From contig NZ_JAFCJX010000013.1 of NCBI RefSeq assembly GCF_018130695.1, forward strand, positions 124,001-188,000: 64,000 nt of DNA, read 5' to 3'. Shown here piece after piece: positions 1-9,467 of the stretch. Both the position numbers and the translations under genes were made by a program. How positions within the stretch are numbered: position 1 is the first letter of the stretch; every line of letters starts with the position of its first letter. The notes under the pieces were generated by a model. That model saw only the letters and a list, made by a program, of their open reading frames with translations, was not told the origin of the DNA and did no database searches. The stretch comes from Bradyrhizobium jicamae. Lineage in GTDB: Bacteria; Pseudomonadota; Alphaproteobacteria; Rhizobiales; Xanthobacteraceae.

Positions 1-831
1 GCGGGTCTGGTAGCTGTAGAGCGAGCGGTGGCAGGCCGAGTTGAACCACAGCGCGCCGTGGCGCTGCCAGTTGGCCAGCGTATCGGGGGCTTCGCAGGCC
101 CGTCCGCCCTTGTAGCCGGCACGGCTCGGCCGGAAATATTGCGAGCTTGCGGTGGCGCCGAGATAGGAACGGAAGCAGAAGCCTTCGTCCGACAGGCCGA
201 TCGCGCGGTCCGGATTGCCTTCGCCGGAGGCGATGCTGTCGCCGATGCCTGCGATGAAGATGTCGCGCACCGCGATCTCGGTCGCGACGCGCTGGTTGCC
301 TTCCGCGCTCGAGACGTCGGCGGTCGCGATCGTGGTGCGGCCGTAGCGGACGCGCAGATTGATCGGCTCGGCGCAGTCGAAGGTCGAGGTCTGCGGCCCG
401 TCGCCATCGTCGAACGACCAGGCGCAGGTGGCGCCGACCGGCACCGGGCCGGCGAGGCGCACGACGATCGGATGGTCGATCGGCGTCAGATAGCTTTCCT
501 TGACGTTGTCGCGGGTGCAGGGCTCGTTGACGCGGCCGAGCAGGTCGATGCAGAGCCGGTTGACGGTGTTGCGGGCCCAGCCGCGGCCATCGCTCTGCAT
601 CTCCAGCGCCTGCTCGGAGGCAAGCACGGTGCGGCCAAGCCCGGCGTCGACCTGGAGCAGGAAGTCGCGCTCCTCGCGGAACAGGCGGAAGCGGTTGCGG
701 ACTTCCCAGGTGATCTGCAGCGGACCGGTCTGCGCTTGCGCAGCGGAGGCGAAGACCGCGGTCAACGCGCCGGCGAGCAGCGCGACGCCCATCAGGGAGC
801 GGAACGAAAATCGGGCCAAAAATCGAAACAT
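1..831 (-). CDS. Exported SGNH/GDSL-like hydrolase, C-terminus beyond window
   Basis: I translated the minus strand from the ATG at 831; the frame stays open to base 1, so 277 codons are present and the C-terminus is outside the window. The N-terminus has an Arg/Phe-rich start and a hydrophobic stretch ending in ASAAQAQ, a typical signal peptide. After a beta-rich region of about 160 residues comes IGDSIASGEGNPD near residue 197. This matches block I of SGNH hydrolases, with Ser as the expected nucleophile. Several Cys residues fit a periplasmic or extracellular location. The substrate is unknown. The Gly/Asn and His blocks of the family would lie beyond the edge and cannot be checked. Confidence 0.8.
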   Translation of the reverse strand, partial: MFRFLARFSFRSLMGVALLAGALTAVFASAAQAQTGPLQITWEVRNRFRLFREERDFLLQVDAGLGRTVLASEQALEMQSDGRGWARNTVNRLCIDLLGRVNEPCTRDNVKESYLTPIDHPIVVRLAGPVPVGATCAWSFDDGDGPQTSTFDCAEPINLRVRYGRTTIATADVSSAEGNQRVATEIAVRDIFIAGIGDSIASGEGNPDRAIGLSDEGFCFRSYLGATASSQYFRPSRAGYKGGRACEAPDTLANWQRHGALWFNSACHRSLYSYQTR

Positions 832-921
832 GGCGCGTTTGACGTGAGCGGTAAGGCGAAAATAAGAGAAGGCGGCAGCGTGCGACGAAAAACCCGGACA
901 TCGCGCCCGATAACGAGACCG

Positions 922-1998
922 TTACCGCTTGAGGCGCTTGATCCGTTGCTGCCGGCTTTCGATCGGTTGCCGCACGGTCGCCGAGGCCGTGCAGGCCTCG
1001 CTGAGCCGTCTCCGCTCTTGCCAGGGCTGCACCACGCTGAGCCAGAGCTCGCGGGCGCCCATGATCGAGATCGAAATCCCGAACGGGATCAGGAAATAGA
1101 GGATGCGGAACACCACCAGCGTCGCCAGCAGCTGTTCCTTGGAGAATTCGGGCAGCGCCACCAGCATGGCGGCGTCGAACACGCCGATCGAGCCGGGGGC
1201 GTGGCTGGCAAAGCCGAGCAGCGTCGCCAGGATGAACACCACGGCGAGCGAGACGAAGTCGATATGCGGCGTGGTCGGCATCAGCAGATACATCGCCAGC
1301 GCGCAGAAGCCGAGATCGACCACGCCGATCATGACCTGCAGCAGCGTCAGCTGCGCCGACGGCAGCACCACCTTCCAGCCGTTCTGGCCGAGCTCGCGGC
1401 GCTTCTCGCCGGTGACGAGCCAGACGAAATAGGCGGCGATGCCGGCAAGGCAGCCGAGCGCGATCAGGCGGTTCATCGACGGGGGCAGCAGGTCCATCGC
1501 GGAGGCCGCAGCCGGGTGCCAGGCCATGCCGAAACCGAGCACGAACAAGTTACCGAGCCAGAAGGTGAGGCCGGACAGGAAGCAGATTTTCGCGACGTCG
1601 ATCGCGCTCAGCCCGTAGTCCGAATAGATGCGGAAACGGATCGCGCCGCCGGTGAAGACGGTGGCGCCGATATTGTGGCCGATCGTGTAGCTGGTGAAGC
1701 TCGACAGCGCCGCGATCCGGTAGGGGACGTGGGTCTTGCCGATCGTCCGCAGCGCGAAGAAATCATAGAAGGTCAGGGTGCAGAACGCGCCGACCACGCA
1801 CAGCGCCGCAAGCGCGATCCGGTGCGGGGCGATCTCGGTCAGCGCCGTCAGGATGATGCCGGTATCGACGCCCTTCAGCGTCCGGACCAGGGAGGTGACC
1901 GCAAAGACGATGATCAGCAAGCTCGCAGCAATGCCGAGCCGTTTCCAGCCGATCTTTTCCTTGAAGCCACGCCCAAGCGTGGTCAGCAGCCGATGCAT
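922..1998 (-). CDS. UPF0104/YbhN-type integral membrane protein (flippase-like domain)
   Basis: This 358-residue protein has about eight hydrophobic segments. It resembles the UPF0104/LPG_synthase_TM family, the membrane half of MprF-type lysylphosphatidylglycerol synthases. Family-like blocks seen include YTIGHNIGATVFTGGAIRFR in the first third and FASHAPGSIGVFDAAML in the last third. The soluble aminoacyl-transferase domain of full MprF is absent, so it should not be called MprF. It may move or flip a lipid in the inner membrane, which is inference. The Arg/Lys-rich C-terminal tail is probably cytoplasmic. It is divergent from the MFS gene, with a 586-base gap. Confidence 0.85.
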   Translation of the reverse strand: MHRLLTTLGRGFKEKIGWKRLGIAASLLIIVFAVTSLVRTLKGVDTGIILTALTEIAPHRIALAALCVVGAFCTLTFYDFFALRTIGKTHVPYRIAALSSFTSYTIGHNIGATVFTGGAIRFRIYSDYGLSAIDVAKICFLSGLTFWLGNLFVLGFGMAWHPAAASAMDLLPPSMNRLIALGCLAGIAAYFVWLVTGEKRRELGQNGWKVVLPSAQLTLLQVMIGVVDLGFCALAMYLLMPTTPHIDFVSLAVVFILATLLGFASHAPGSIGVFDAAMLVALPEFSKEQLLATLVVFRILYFLIPFGISISIMGARELWLSVVQPWQERRRLSEACTASATVRQPIESRQQRIKRLKR

Positions 1999-2584
1999 TC
2001 ATCCTCCCGGCGGGGCGGCAATTCAGTGGGACCCGGTCACGGATCGCGACGGGTTAACGGGCAAACGCACCGTGCGCGATGACACATAAGGCAAAACAGG
2101 GCTTTTGTGCAGCCCTTGACAAGCCTTGCATTGGCCATGGTCGGTGGTCCCTGTCATACGCCCTACATATGTCAGGACGTCGCGGAATGTGAGTCGCGGC
2201 GAAGCATGGCCCTCTGATCAATTCGCCGCATGTTCCGCCATTCGGGATCGGTTTCACCGTAATTTGGCGGTTTCATAGCGACGGCAGCGCGTTTCGATGA
2301 GCAGAGCCGGTATCCGAAATTGGATATGGCGCATGCGTCAGGCGCGAGGAAGGAAACGGCGATGCGGCCGTTTACCAAAGACGTCAAAACCGTGACGGCT
2401 TGCTCGGGCATCTGCGGGTGGCCGGCTAGTCAGTAGGTCGATTGAGGCAATTCGCCGCGCGAATGCCCATCGCGCGGGGGTGGCCGATTCCACCGGGGAT
2501 CAACGTCACACTTCGATCTGAAGCGAAGTATCTGATGGCGGCGAACACCTATCTCCAGGACTGATCCCGACGCGAGGTAGGCTC
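1999..2584. other. Intergenic region, no confident gene
   Basis: This 586-base divergent spacer between the UPF0104 gene and the MFS gene is visibly less GC-rich than its neighbours. Short open frames exist on the minus strand (for example 2172-2411) but none has a convincing ribosome binding site or recognisable product. No terminator, tRNA or operator was identified. Confidence 0.5.
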
Positions 2585-4006
2585 ATGCAAACCGCTTCCA
2601 TCAAACTGCCCGAGGAACGCGCCGCGTTCCCGCAGCAACCATCAAACCTGGCGACGACGCTGACGCTGGCCGCGATGTCGCTCGGCTACGGCGTCGTGCA
2701 GCTCGACGTCACCATCGTCAACACCGCGCTCAACGCGATCGGCACATCGCTTGGCGGCGGTGTCACCGAGCTGCAATGGGTGGTCAGCGCCTACACGATT
2801 GCCTTCGCCGCCTTCATCCTGACGTCGGGCGCGCTCGGCGACCGGATCGGCGCCAAGCGGATCTTCATGGCGGGGTTTGCCATCTTCACCGCGGCGTCGG
2901 TGGCCTGCGCGCTGGCGCCTGACGCAGTGACCCTGATCGCGGCGCGCTGCGTGCAGGGGCTGGCGGCGGCGATCCTGGTGCCGAATTCGCTCGCCTTGCT
3001 CAGCCACGCCTACAGCGACGACAAGGCGCGCGGCCGCGCCGTCGGTGTCTGGGCCGCGGGGGCAAGCCTCGCGCTGACCGCGGGGCCATTCGTCGGCGGT
3101 GCCTTGATCGCGGTGGTCGGCTGGCGCGCGATCTTTCTCGTCAACCTGCCGGTCGGCCTCGCCGGCCTGTGGCTCGCCTGGCGCTATGCCGCAGAGACTA
3201 CGCCTTCGGCGCAACGCGAGGTCGATCTGCCTGGCCAGATCGCGGCGATCGCAGCGCTCGGCCTGCTGGCCGGCGCGATCATCGAGGGCGGCTCCTTGGG
3301 CTGGCACGATCCCTTCGTGATCGCGGGCTTTGCCGTATCCGCGCTGTGCGCGCTGCTGTTCGTCTGGCGCGAGGCGCGCGCGCCGCAGCCGATGCTGCCG
3401 CTGTCGCTGTTCAGGTGCCGGATGTTCGCAGCGACCGCGCTGGTCGGTCTGCTCGTCAACGTCGCGATCTACGGACTGATCTTCGTGCTCAGCCTGTACT
3501 TCCAGCAGATCAACGGCCTGACCGCGTTTCAGACGGGCCTTGCGTTCGTGCCGATGCTGGGCGCGGTGCTGCCGGTCAATCTGCTGGCGCCGCGGCTTGC
3601 CGAACGGATCGGCGCGCCCGCGACGATTGCGCTGGGTGCCGCGATCTCCGCCGTTGGGTGCCTGGCGATGCTCGGCATTCACAAGGGCACGCCCTATTGG
3701 GCGATCTGCCTGCAGATGATCGCGATGAGCGGTGGCCTCGGCCTCTTGGTGCCGCCGCTAACGTCGACGCTGCTCGGCAGCGTCGAGAAATCGCGCGCCG
3801 GCATCGCTGCGGGCGCGCTCAACGCGACCCGGCAGACCGGCAGCGTGCTTGGCGTCGCCCTGTTCGGCTCGCTGGTCGGCCAGGCCTCGGCCTTTGTCGG
3901 CGGCCTGCACGCCGCGCTGATCATCTCCGCCGGCGTGCTGCTCGCGGCTGCCGCGGTGATCTCGCTTGGCGCGCGATCACAGAAGCGGCAACAGGCCAAC
4001 CGTTGA
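2585..4006 (+). CDS. MFS multidrug exporter, DHA2 (14-TM) type
   Basis: The 473-residue protein has about 14 hydrophobic segments after a 25-residue polar N-terminus. Motif LDVTIVNTALNAI in TM1 is the signature of DHA2 drug:H+ antiporters (EmrB/QacA/SmvA type). GALGDRIGAKRIF after TM2 is the MFS motif A loop, and the AGPFVGGALIAVVGWRAIFLVNLP stretch near residues 160-185 contains motif C and the TM5-6 region. It probably exports a hydrophobic toxic compound using proton motive force. No membrane fusion partner or TetR/MarR regulator lies beside it, so it may work alone in the inner membrane. Confidence 0.9.
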   Translation: MQTASIKLPEERAAFPQQPSNLATTLTLAAMSLGYGVVQLDVTIVNTALNAIGTSLGGGVTELQWVVSAYTIAFAAFILTSGALGDRIGAKRIFMAGFAIFTAASVACALAPDAVTLIAARCVQGLAAAILVPNSLALLSHAYSDDKARGRAVGVWAAGASLALTAGPFVGGALIAVVGWRAIFLVNLPVGLAGLWLAWRYAAETTPSAQREVDLPGQIAAIAALGLLAGAIIEGGSLGWHDPFVIAGFAVSALCALLFVWREARAPQPMLPLSLFRCRMFAATALVGLLVNVAIYGLIFVLSLYFQQINGLTAFQTGLAFVPMLGAVLPVNLLAPRLAERIGAPATIALGAAISAVGCLAMLGIHKGTPYWAICLQMIAMSGGLGLLVPPLTSTLLGSVEKSRAGIAAGALNATRQTGSVLGVALFGSLVGQASAFVGGLHAALIISAGVLLAAAAVISLGARSQKRQQANR

Positions 4007-4035
4007 TTGCGAAGACGCAACCGCGCATCTAGTCT

Positions 4036-4069
4036 CCCTCCGCCGATGGCTGTTGGCATTGGCGGAGGG
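4036..4069 (+). promoter_or_regulatory. Hairpin whose right arm holds the S9 peptidase ribosome binding site
   Basis: CCCTCCGCC at 4036-4044 pairs perfectly with GGCGGAGGG at 4061-4069, a 9-bp stem with a 16-nt loop. GGAGGG in the right arm is the Shine-Dalgarno sequence for the ATG at 4078. The stem could mask translation initiation, or could act as a terminator for the MFS gene, although no T-tract follows. Confidence 0.5.
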
Positions 4070-4077
4070 TTCATTCG

Positions 4078-6084
4078 ATGCATCTGTCGATCGACCGTCG
4101 TCTGCTGTTGCAGTGCGCCGCCATGCTGGGGGCGTCGCTGCCTTTCGCGAACCTGCTCGGCCCGGCCTATGCCGACACGTCCGAGCTGGTCGCGCGAAAA
4201 GTGTTCTTCGACAATCCCGACACGGTCAACGTCCAGCTCAGCCCGGACGGCCAGCACCTGGCTTACATCGCGCCGGTCGACGGCGTGAACAATCTGTGGC
4301 TCGCGCCGGTCGCCGATCCCGCAGCCGGGCGACCGCTGACGAAGGTGACCGACCGCAATATCTCGACCTATTACCGCTGGGCCCACACCAACCGTCATCT
4401 GGTGTTCTTCCGCGAGCGCGACGGCGACGAGAATTTCCGCGCCGTCAGCGTCGATATTTCTGATGGTGCGACCGTGCTGCTGTCGCCGGAGCAGGGCGTG
4501 AAGTCGTTCCTGCAGGAGGTCAGCCACAAATTTCCCGACGAAATCCTGTTGCGGCACAATGCGCGCGACAAGCGCTATTTCGACCTGTTCAAGGTCAATG
4601 TCGTCACCGGCGCCTCCGAGCTGATCTACGAGAACCACGACTACATCACGTTGGCCACCGACAGCGCGTTCCAGCTGCGCCTCGCCTCGCGGCTCAACAA
4701 GGAAGGCACCAGCGAGGTGTTCGAGCGCCGCGCGGATGGCAGCTGGGCGCCATTCATGCAGATACCGATCGGCGACAGCAGCACCACCGAGCTGCTCGAC
4801 TTCAGCGCCGACGGCAAGACGCTGTTCCTGATCGATTCACGCGGCCGCGACAAGGCGGCGCTGTTCGCGCTCGAGATGGCGACGGGCCAGAGCACGCTGC
4901 TGGCCGAGGACAAGGATGCCGACATTGTCCGCGTCTATTTCGACGACGATCGGCGGCCGCTGGCCGCGCAAGCCAACACCGATCGCACGCGATGGCATGC
5001 GATCGACCCGAACCTGACGCGGGACCTTGTCGACATCAAGCGCCACGGACCCGGCGACATCAGCTTCGTCAACGCCAACGCCGATCGACGTCTGGTCAGC
5101 GTGTTCTACGAGCGCGACACCGAGAGTGGCGAATATGCGCTGCTCGATCGCGACAAGCGCGAGGTCAAAAAACTGTTCACGCAGCGCAAGTCGCTTGCGG
5201 GCGTCGCGCTGCGCAGCATGCAGCCGGTCACGATTCCCGCCCGCGACGGCCTGCGCCTCAATTGCTATCTCACCACGCCGCCGGAGGCAGATGCCGGGCC
5301 GGTGCCGCTGGTGCTGGTGATCCATGGCGGCCCCTATGCGCGCGACAATTGGGGCTTCAACTCCGTCCATCAATGGCTCGCCAGCCGCGGCTATGCGGTG
5401 CTGAGCGTGAACTATCGCGGCTCGACCGGTTTCGGCAAAGCCTTCGTCACCGCCGCCGACCATGAATGGGGCGGCAAGATGCACGACGATCTGATCGATG
5501 CCGTCGACTGGGCGATCACGAAAGGCATCGCCGATCCGAAGCGGGTCGGCTTCTTCGGCGGCAGCTATGGCGGCTATTCGGCGCTGGTGGCCGCGACCAG
5601 GACGCCCGAAATATTCGCCTGCATTGTCGATCTCTTCGGCATCTCCAACCTCGTCACCTTCATGGCGACGATCCCGCCCTATTGGGGGCCGTGGATCAGC
5701 ATCTGGAAAAATCGTCTCGGCGATCCCGACACCGAGGCCGGGCGCGCCTTCCTGGTCGAGCGCTCGCCGCTCACCCATATCGATCGCGCCACGCGGCCGA
5801 TCCTGATCGCGCAGGGCATGCGCGACGTCCGCGTCGTCGCAGCCGAGTCCGAGCAGATGGTTGATGCACTCAAGCAGCGCGGCGTGCCCGTCACCTACAT
5901 CACCTTCCCCGACGAAGGGCACGGCTTCGTGCGGCCGCAGAACCGGCTGGCGTTCTACGGCGTCACCGAGGCGTTTCTCGCCAAGCATCTTGGCGGCCGC
6001 TATCAGCCTGTCGGCAACGACTTTGCCGGTTCCTCGCTGAAGATCGAGACGGGCGGCGAACTGATCCCGGGAATTTCCGGATAA
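4078..6084 (+). CDS. S9 family prolyl oligopeptidase / acylaminoacyl peptidase, exported
   Basis: A 668-residue serine peptidase. The N-terminus, MHLSIDRRLLLQCAAML followed by a hydrophobic run ending near AYAD, looks like an export signal, possibly Tat because of the RR pair. Residues about 35-370 form the beta-propeller that limits access to oligopeptides. The C-terminal alpha/beta hydrolase has HGGPYARD (oxyanion region), nucleophile Ser in GGSYGGY at residue 496, Asp in MRDVRV near residue 583 and His in DEGHGF near residue 615, so the triad is complete. It likely cleaves short peptides in the periplasm. The ATG at 4078 has GGAGGG 8 nt upstream. Confidence 0.93.
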   Translation: MHLSIDRRLLLQCAAMLGASLPFANLLGPAYADTSELVARKVFFDNPDTVNVQLSPDGQHLAYIAPVDGVNNLWLAPVADPAAGRPLTKVTDRNISTYYRWAHTNRHLVFFRERDGDENFRAVSVDISDGATVLLSPEQGVKSFLQEVSHKFPDEILLRHNARDKRYFDLFKVNVVTGASELIYENHDYITLATDSAFQLRLASRLNKEGTSEVFERRADGSWAPFMQIPIGDSSTTELLDFSADGKTLFLIDSRGRDKAALFALEMATGQSTLLAEDKDADIVRVYFDDDRRPLAAQANTDRTRWHAIDPNLTRDLVDIKRHGPGDISFVNANADRRLVSVFYERDTESGEYALLDRDKREVKKLFTQRKSLAGVALRSMQPVTIPARDGLRLNCYLTTPPEADAGPVPLVLVIHGGPYARDNWGFNSVHQWLASRGYAVLSVNYRGSTGFGKAFVTAADHEWGGKMHDDLIDAVDWAITKGIADPKRVGFFGGSYGGYSALVAATRTPEIFACIVDLFGISNLVTFMATIPPYWGPWISIWKNRLGDPDTEAGRAFLVERSPLTHIDRATRPILIAQGMRDVRVVAAESEQMVDALKQRGVPVTYITFPDEGHGFVRPQNRLAFYGVTEAFLAKHLGGRYQPVGNDFAGSSLKIETGGELIPGISG

Positions 6085-6227
6085 CGGGTGTGGCAAAGCC
6101 GGCGTGTTAACGCGACATTGTCCGTGCCGCGCAAAGCTTTGTTCACCATCCGCAGAGCCGAAGCAGCACCGGTTACCTTAAATGCACCAATCGGGCTGTT
6201 GTTACAGGTCAATAACGGGGGCCTGTA

Positions 6228-8630
6228 ATGTATCGCGTTCTGACCTGTCTCACCTATGAGCATGATTGGCGGCTCGTCGTTCTCGGCGGTGCGATTTGCC
6301 TCCTTGCCAGCGCAGTCGCAGTCAGCCTGTTTCGCCGCGCGCAAGCCTCGCGAGGTCGCGCCCGTGAGATCTGGGTCGCCCTCGACGCCGTTGCAAGCGG
6401 TTGCGGTATCTGGGCCACGCACTTCGTCGCGATGCTGGCTTATGATCCCGGCGTCGGTGCTGCATACAACATTCCCGTCACCGTATTGTCGCTGGTGCTC
6501 GCAATCGCGATTTGCGCGGCAGGCCTCTCCGTCGCGCTGCTCAATTCACGCTGGTCGACGATCGCGGCCGGTGGCGCCATCGTCGGAGCCGGCGTTGCGG
6601 CCATGCACTACACCGGTATGGCAGCACTCGAAGTGCCGGCACGCATCACCTGGTCGCCGGGGATCGTCGTCGCATCCGTTCTGCTCGGAGGCCTGTTTGC
6701 GGCAGTCGGCCTCGTCGTAGCGTCCCGTCGGGACACCTTTGCTTCCGCCGCGATCGCCACCGTGTTGATGACGGTGGCGATCGTCTCGCACCATTTCACG
6801 GCGATGGGCGCGGTGATGCTCGTGCCTGATCCGACGATCTCCATCGATTCCATGTCCATTGCCCCTGTGACGCTGTCGTTCATGACGGCGCTCGGCGCCT
6901 TCGCCATTCTCGCCGTCGCGCTCATCGCAGCGATCCTCGATCGTCGGGCGGAAAGCGCGCTGCACAAGCAGAAGCTGGTGCTCGACACCGCGCTGGAGAA
7001 CATGTCGCAGGGCCTGTGCATGTTCGATGCCGACGGTCGCATCATGCACTTCAACGAACGCTACGGCGAGATGATGGGGCGCAGCCAGATGCGGCTGCAG
7101 GGCCGTCTCCTGATCGACGTGCTGCAGGATCTCCGCTCGAAGGGCCAGTGGGAAGGCGATCCCGAGGAGTTCGTCACCGGCCTGATCGCCGAAGCCAGGG
7201 CCAATCGGACGGCGACCCGTACCCTCACCCGCCAGGGCCGGGTGATCCGCGTGGTCGATCAGCCGATGAAGGGCGGCGGCTGGGTTGCGACCTTCGAGGA
7301 CGTCACCGAATGGCAGGAGGCGCAGGCGCGGATCTCGCACATGGCGCGCCATGACGCGCTGACCAATCTGCCGAACCGCACCCTGTTCCGCGAGCAGCTC
7401 GAGAAGGCGCTCCGGCTCGCCAAGCGGGCCGATCAGCTCGCGGTGCTCTGTCTCGATCTCGACCACTTCAAGGAAATCAACGACACGCTCGGCCATCCCG
7501 TCGGCGATGCGCTGCTGAAGGACGTGGCTCAGCGGCTGCGCGACTGCGTAACCGAGCACGACACCGTGGCGCGGCTCGGCGGCGACGAATTCGCGATCGT
7601 GCAGTTCTGCAGCAATTGCGATCCCTCGGTGGTCTCGGCGCTCGCCAGCCATCTGGTCGAAAAGGTCGGCGCGCCCTACGAGATCGGCGGCCATCAGCTC
7701 GTGATCGGCGTCAGCATCGGCATCTCGCTGTCGCCCGAGGACGGCATCAATCCCGACGAGTTGCTGCAGAAGGCCGATCTTGCGCTGTACCGCGCCAAGG
7801 CAGACGGCCGCGGCACCTACCGCTTCTTCGAGACCGGCATGGATGCGCGTGCCCAGGCGCGGCGGATGCTGGAGCGCGATCTGCGGCTGGCGCTGCAGCG
7901 CGACGAGTTCGAGGTGCATTATCAGCCGATTCGCGACGTCGCCGGCAACGAGGTCGTCGCGTTCGAGGCGCTGGTGCGCTGGAACCATCCGTTGCGCGGC
8001 CTGATCGCGCCGTATCACTTCATTCCGCTGGCCGAGGAGACCGGGTTGATCGTTTCGCTCGGCGACACGGTGTTGCGCAAGGCCTGCGCGGATGCCGCAA
8101 CCTGGCCGCAGGACATCTCGGTCGCCGTCAATCTGTCGCCGGTGCAGTTCAAGAATCCGAACCTGGTGGCGTCGGTGAAGACCGCGCTCCAGACTTCCGG
8201 CCTATCGGCGAGCCGCCTCGAGCTCGAGATCACCGAATCGGTGCTGCTGCAGAATAGCGAATCCACGCTCGCCGTGCTGCACGAGCTGCGCGGCTTCGGC
8301 GTGCGGATCTCGCTCGACGATTTCGGCACGGGCTATTCCTCGCTGAGCTATCTGCGCAGCTTCCCGTTCGACAAGATCAAGATCGACCGCTCCTTCGTCA
8401 CCGATCTCGCCACCCGCGATGAATCGATGGCGATCGTCCGTGCCGTGACCGGCCTAGGCAAGAGCCTCGGTATCGTCACCACGGCGGAAGGCGTCGAGAC
8501 CGATGCGCAGTTCGACCTGTTGCGCCAGGAAGGCTGCACGCAGGCGCAGGGCTATCTGTTCAGCCCGCCGCGCCCGGCCGCCGAGGTGGCGCGGATGCTG
8601 CGCAAGGCGCCGGACCGGGACGTCGCGTGA
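6228..8630 (+). CDS. MHYT-PAS-GGDEF-EAL cyclic-di-GMP turnover protein
   Basis: 800 residues. The first 250 carry seven hydrophobic segments with three MHYT-type motifs (HFVAML, MHYTGM, HHFTAM), a family proposed to bind copper and sense O2, CO or NO at the membrane. A PAS-like linker follows at about 260-370 (LVLDTALENMSQGLCMFD). The cyclase domain has an intact GGDEF at about residue 451. The position of the RxxD inhibitory site reads TEHD, so product inhibition is probably lost. The EAL domain has EALVRW near residue 580 plus ITESVLL and DDFGTGYSSL, as expected of an active phosphodiesterase. It could control motility or adhesion together with the nearby flagellar genes. Confidence 0.95.
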   Translation: MYRVLTCLTYEHDWRLVVLGGAICLLASAVAVSLFRRAQASRGRAREIWVALDAVASGCGIWATHFVAMLAYDPGVGAAYNIPVTVLSLVLAIAICAAGLSVALLNSRWSTIAAGGAIVGAGVAAMHYTGMAALEVPARITWSPGIVVASVLLGGLFAAVGLVVASRRDTFASAAIATVLMTVAIVSHHFTAMGAVMLVPDPTISIDSMSIAPVTLSFMTALGAFAILAVALIAAILDRRAESALHKQKLVLDTALENMSQGLCMFDADGRIMHFNERYGEMMGRSQMRLQGRLLIDVLQDLRSKGQWEGDPEEFVTGLIAEARANRTATRTLTRQGRVIRVVDQPMKGGGWVATFEDVTEWQEAQARISHMARHDALTNLPNRTLFREQLEKALRLAKRADQLAVLCLDLDHFKEINDTLGHPVGDALLKDVAQRLRDCVTEHDTVARLGGDEFAIVQFCSNCDPSVVSALASHLVEKVGAPYEIGGHQLVIGVSIGISLSPEDGINPDELLQKADLALYRAKADGRGTYRFFETGMDARAQARRMLERDLRLALQRDEFEVHYQPIRDVAGNEVVAFEALVRWNHPLRGLIAPYHFIPLAEETGLIVSLGDTVLRKACADAATWPQDISVAVNLSPVQFKNPNLVASVKTALQTSGLSASRLELEITESVLLQNSESTLAVLHELRGFGVRISLDDFGTGYSSLSYLRSFPFDKIKIDRSFVTDLATRDESMAIVRAVTGLGKSLGIVTTAEGVETDAQFDLLRQEGCTQAQGYLFSPPRPAAEVARMLRKAPDRDVA

Positions 8631-8819
8631 TCCAGGGCGTGTACTCATAAATCCGAGCGGCTGCTATTGGACAATGAGGGGACAAGCTCGGGCGAGTCAG
8701 AGATGCCTGATCCTGACCCATTGCGGGCCTTTGGAGAGTTCGACAAGTTCACGCCGATCCGTTGGTACTTCGGATAGAACTCCCGTTTAAGATGCGAACC
8801 CGGGCTTGGACCGGATGCA

Positions 8820-9161
8820 ATGATCTTTCCTCGCATCGCTGTATTCATCGCAGCGCTCTTCTCGGCTGGGGCAGCGACCCTACCGCTTTTGATTGCTGCT
8901 CCGCCTGGCTGTCCTGGCTGGCAGTTTTTCCAGTGGTCCGAAGGCTCTCCGTGGTCTTTGCTGGTGGTCTGGCCGCTTGTAACGTTAGCGCTTCCGCTTT
9001 TTATTGCCATTCGTTGGGAATGGTGCGTTCGAAAACAAGCTGAAGCTGACACCTCGTCAGTGTTGGTGCCGGGCGAGCACGTGATGGCTGGCATGTGCCT
9101 CATGGCAGCCGCATGGTCTCAGGTCCCGTCGTTGCTGGTGCTCGATTGCTTACTCAGGTAG
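8820..9161 (+). CDS. Hypothetical small membrane protein
   Basis: A possible 113-residue protein with two or three hydrophobic stretches (IAVFIAALFSAGAATLPLLI near the start, WSLLVVWPLVTLALPLFIAI in the middle). GGACCGGA lies just upstream of the ATG. I do not recognise a family. Codon choice is less GC-biased than in the flanking core genes, as in the rest of 8.6-10.8 kb, which suggests acquired DNA. It could also be a chance frame in noncoding sequence, hence modest confidence. Confidence 0.45.
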   Translation: MIFPRIAVFIAALFSAGAATLPLLIAAPPGCPGWQFFQWSEGSPWSLLVVWPLVTLALPLFIAIRWEWCVRKQAEADTSSVLVPGEHVMAGMCLMAAAWSQVPSLLVLDCLLR

Positions 9162-9217
9162 CTAGATTAGCGTGTCTCGCTGGCACCTTAAGGATTGCAA
9201 TTTCCCTGCGGCGCCTT

Positions 9218-9324
9218 AGTCCGGAATTGGCCCGGAGTTGAACAACGCCGCACCGCCCATGTCGGCTGTCGGCCGGAACCCGGACGATGTACGATGGTTT
9301 GCGGTGACCGCCGCTCGTGACCCG
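9218..9324 (+). repeat. Direct repeat copy A flanking a two-gene unit
   Basis: About 105 bases, including TGTCGGCTGTCGGCCGGAAC at its core. They recur with roughly 85-90 percent identity by eye at 10428-10534 in the same orientation. The copies flank the genes at 9468-9914 and 9911-10414. Confidence 0.75.
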
Positions 9325-9467
9325 AAGCAGAATTAATTGCCTGTTAGGTGTTGCTCCGATCCTACGTCCACTCCGCATAAAAGTGCGGGAGTGTCTTTCA
9401 TAGTTGTTTCATTACTAAGAGACAACCGTAGCGACGGTGTTGGCGAACGGTAAGTGGAGCCTCAGTC

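Noticed and set aside
28..2082. A 684-codon open frame on the plus strand
   Set aside because: It runs antisense to the SGNH-like and UPF0104 genes, has Arg/Glu/Gln-rich low-complexity sequence typical of the opposite frame of GC-rich genes, and no recognisable domain.
2172..2411. Possible 79-residue gene upstream of the MFS exporter
   Set aside because: No ribosome binding site and no recognisable product; a 34-residue inner start (MKPPNY) looked slightly better but not enough to call.
9154..9378. Minus-strand 74-residue frame over repeat copy A
   Set aside because: Overlaps the repeat; product without features.
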